Source: Oscillospiraceae bacterium
GTDB taxonomy: Bacteria > Bacillota > Clostridia > Oscillospirales > Ruminococcaceae
Reading direction: 5' to 3'
Length of the DNA stretch: 7,763 nucleotides
NCBI GenBank assembly: GCA_900752625.1
Contig: CAADWC010000220.1
Span: 1 to 7,763 of the forward strand
The notes under the pieces are model-generated. The model worked only from the letters and a program-made list of their open reading frames with translations. It had not been told where the DNA came from and searched no databases. Positions 6,928 through 7,763 of the stretch are shown in pieces. Both the position numbers and the translations under genes were made by a program. The stretch's first letter is position 1. Every line of letters begins with the position of its first letter.

Positions 6928-6940
6928 GGATAACTTAATT

Positions 6941-6969
6941 ATTATAACACAGTCCGCAAAAACTGTCAA
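6941..6969 (-). promoter_or_regulatory. Consensus extended -10 promoter of rpsF-ssb-rpsR
   Basis: TTGACA (6969-6964), exactly 17 bp, then TATAAT (6946-6941), with TG at the extended -10 position. Both hexamers match the sigma-A consensus fully, as expected for a highly expressed ribosomal protein unit. The start is predicted near 6934, leaving a leader of roughly 55 nt. Confidence 0.93.
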
Positions 6970-6983
6970 TTGAATTTGCGGAC
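6952..6983. repeat. Inverted repeat straddling the rpsF -35 box
   Basis: GTCCGCAAA (6952-6960), a 14-bp spacer, then TTTGCGGAC (6975-6983): 9-bp arms without mismatch. The -35 hexamer lies in the spacer and the lower-coordinate arm lies between -35 and -10, a typical operator position. As RNA it could form a hairpin after the upstream membrane-protein gene, but no T-run follows, so it is a poor intrinsic terminator. Confidence 0.7.
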
Positions 6984-7012
6984 CGTAATTATTAACATTT
7001 CGTAAAATTACG
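6984..7012. repeat. Inverted repeat at the 3' end of the membrane-protein gene
   Basis: CGTAATT (6984-6990) and AATTACG (7006-7012) are perfect 7-bp arms 15 nt apart. A third copy of the CGTAA unit begins at 7001, forming its own small palindrome with 7008-7012. The repeat overlaps the stop codon of the upstream gene and directly abuts the inverted repeat on the rpsF promoter. It may protect the mRNA end or weakly aid termination. Confidence 0.4.
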
Positions 7013-7763
7013 CCAAAAATTTATTCATCAGAAACAGTACAAAAATATTCAGCGTCATAAATACCAACACAGCCATGACCAGTGCCGCAAAAGAAGTACC
7101 TCCCTTAACGGCTATCTGTTCCTTTATCGAATTTTCATCACCGGAATCAGAATAAGCCGAACGAATAGACAGTATATCCTTTCTTGCAGTCCTGTAATAC
7201 CAGTAGTTGGCGAATAGCGCAGGTACAACTCTTATAGCCAATGAAAGCAAATATGCAATATTTAAAATCGTCCCGAACATTTCGCTGCTCAGGTCTATAC
7301 TTGTCGAAGTCACATCGACCCCCATAATACCGGACTGAAACGAATATATAAGGCTTGGGATTCCTGTGAGAATGGTCAGAAACATAAAAAGAGCTCCGAC
7401 AAGCGGCATTTTACGATAAAAGAAATAAAACTGCGGAAACAGCAGCGCTCCCAGGTTAAGACTTGATTTTCCGCCGAATTTGCCGAAGCGGATAAAATTT
7501 GAAAGCATAACTATAGGATTTTTTCCAACATATTTAGCGTAATCGCCAAGCTTTACTCCGTCAATATCAGAATCCTGGTCGAAAGTGATCTGCTTGCCTG
7601 CGCCGAACGGCGAAGCTCCCTGATAAAATCCTCCGTTTGCAGAATTCATATCTCCCTGCTGTGTGAAATTCTGAGAATTATAATTTGGAGGAGTGTTGAA
7701 CGGACGCTCTTCACCTGTATTGACCGTCAGAGGCATACCGCACCTTTTACAGAAAAGTCCGTC
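7008..7763 (-). CDS. Zinc-ribbon multi-pass membrane protein, N-terminus outside window
   Basis: The frame stays open to the window edge, so the ATG at 7736 is probably internal: the nine codons before it read DGLFCKRCG, the second knuckle (CxxCG) of a zinc ribbon. Next comes a low-complexity Asn/Gln/Gly/Pro linker (about 50 residues), then a DIDGVKLGDYAKYVGKNP block and about four hydrophobic segments. Counting from that ATG, these lie near 94-107 (ending YFFYRKM), 112-133, 154-181 and 215-237. The DG-V-x-D-x-A-x-Y-V-G block and the FYFFYRKM motif resemble the DUF2628-like, RING/zinc-ribbon membrane proteins common in Ruminococcus relatives. Their function is not established. A first pair of zinc ligands should lie just outside the window. 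The gene ends 39 nt before the rpsF -35 box, with no clear intrinsic terminator. Confidence 0.8.
   Translation of the reverse strand, partial: DGLFCKRCGMPLTVNTGEERPFNTPPNYNSQNFTQQGDMNSANGGFYQGASPFGAGKQITFDQDSDIDGVKLGDYAKYVGKNPIVMLSNFIRFGKFGGKSSLNLGALLFPQFYFFYRKMPLVGALFMFLTILTGIPSLIYSFQSGIMGVDVTSTSIDLSSEMFGTILNIAYLLSLAIRVVPALFANYWYYRTARKDILSIRSAYSDSGDENSIKEQIAVKGGTSFAALVMAVLVFMTLNIFVLFLMNKFLA

Noticed and set aside
1..7763. CRISPR arrays, insertion sequences, phage genes, tRNA or rRNA genes, toxin-antitoxin pairs
   Set aside because: I saw no regularly spaced repeats, transposase or integrase motifs, cloverleaf patterns or paired small toxin/antitoxin frames. The gene content is conserved core chromosome.

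Overview
The window looks like chromosomal core DNA from a low-to-moderate GC Clostridia member, probably Oscillospiraceae/Ruminococcus-like. The evidence is the Firmicutes gene pairs lon-engB and rpsF-ssb-rpsR, strong AGGAGG ribosome binding sites, consensus sigma-A promoters, a YerC/YecD-type TrpR-family regulator, a cysteine-containing (C+) S18, and a zinc-ribbon multi-pass membrane protein of a kind common in gut Ruminococcus relatives. The genus is inference. Every supported gene lies on the minus strand, so transcription runs from high to low coordinates.

In transcription order: (1) 7763-7008 is the C-terminal part of a zinc-ribbon, Asn/Gln-linker membrane protein whose N-terminus is outside the window. 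(2) A consensus extended -10 promoter (6969-6941), straddled by a 9-bp inverted repeat, drives rpsF-ssb-rpsR (S6, single-stranded DNA-binding protein, S18). This unit ends at a perfect 11-bp hairpin terminator (5737-5701). (3) A second clean promoter (5654-5626) drives lon and engB, which are 7 nt apart. (4) A third promoter, sitting inside nested inverted repeats (2422-2350), drives a TrpR-like regulator (yerC), a SAM-dependent methyltransferase and hslO (Hsp33). This unit ends at a long bidirectional hairpin terminator (323-277). Positions 1-276 hold no gene I can support.

The theme is housekeeping and proteostasis: ribosome parts and ribosome assembly (S6, S18, EngB), ssDNA protection (SSB), regulated proteolysis (Lon) and redox-activated holdase chaperoning (Hsp33). 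I found no mobile element, CRISPR array, phage gene, tRNA or rRNA, and no clearly new multi-gene system. The less ordinary material is regulatory: nested palindromes over the yerC promoter and ribosome binding site, a 9-codon leader ORF one base before hslO, an operator-like repeat on the rpsF promoter, and a folded rpsF leader with a possible anti-Shine-Dalgarno segment.
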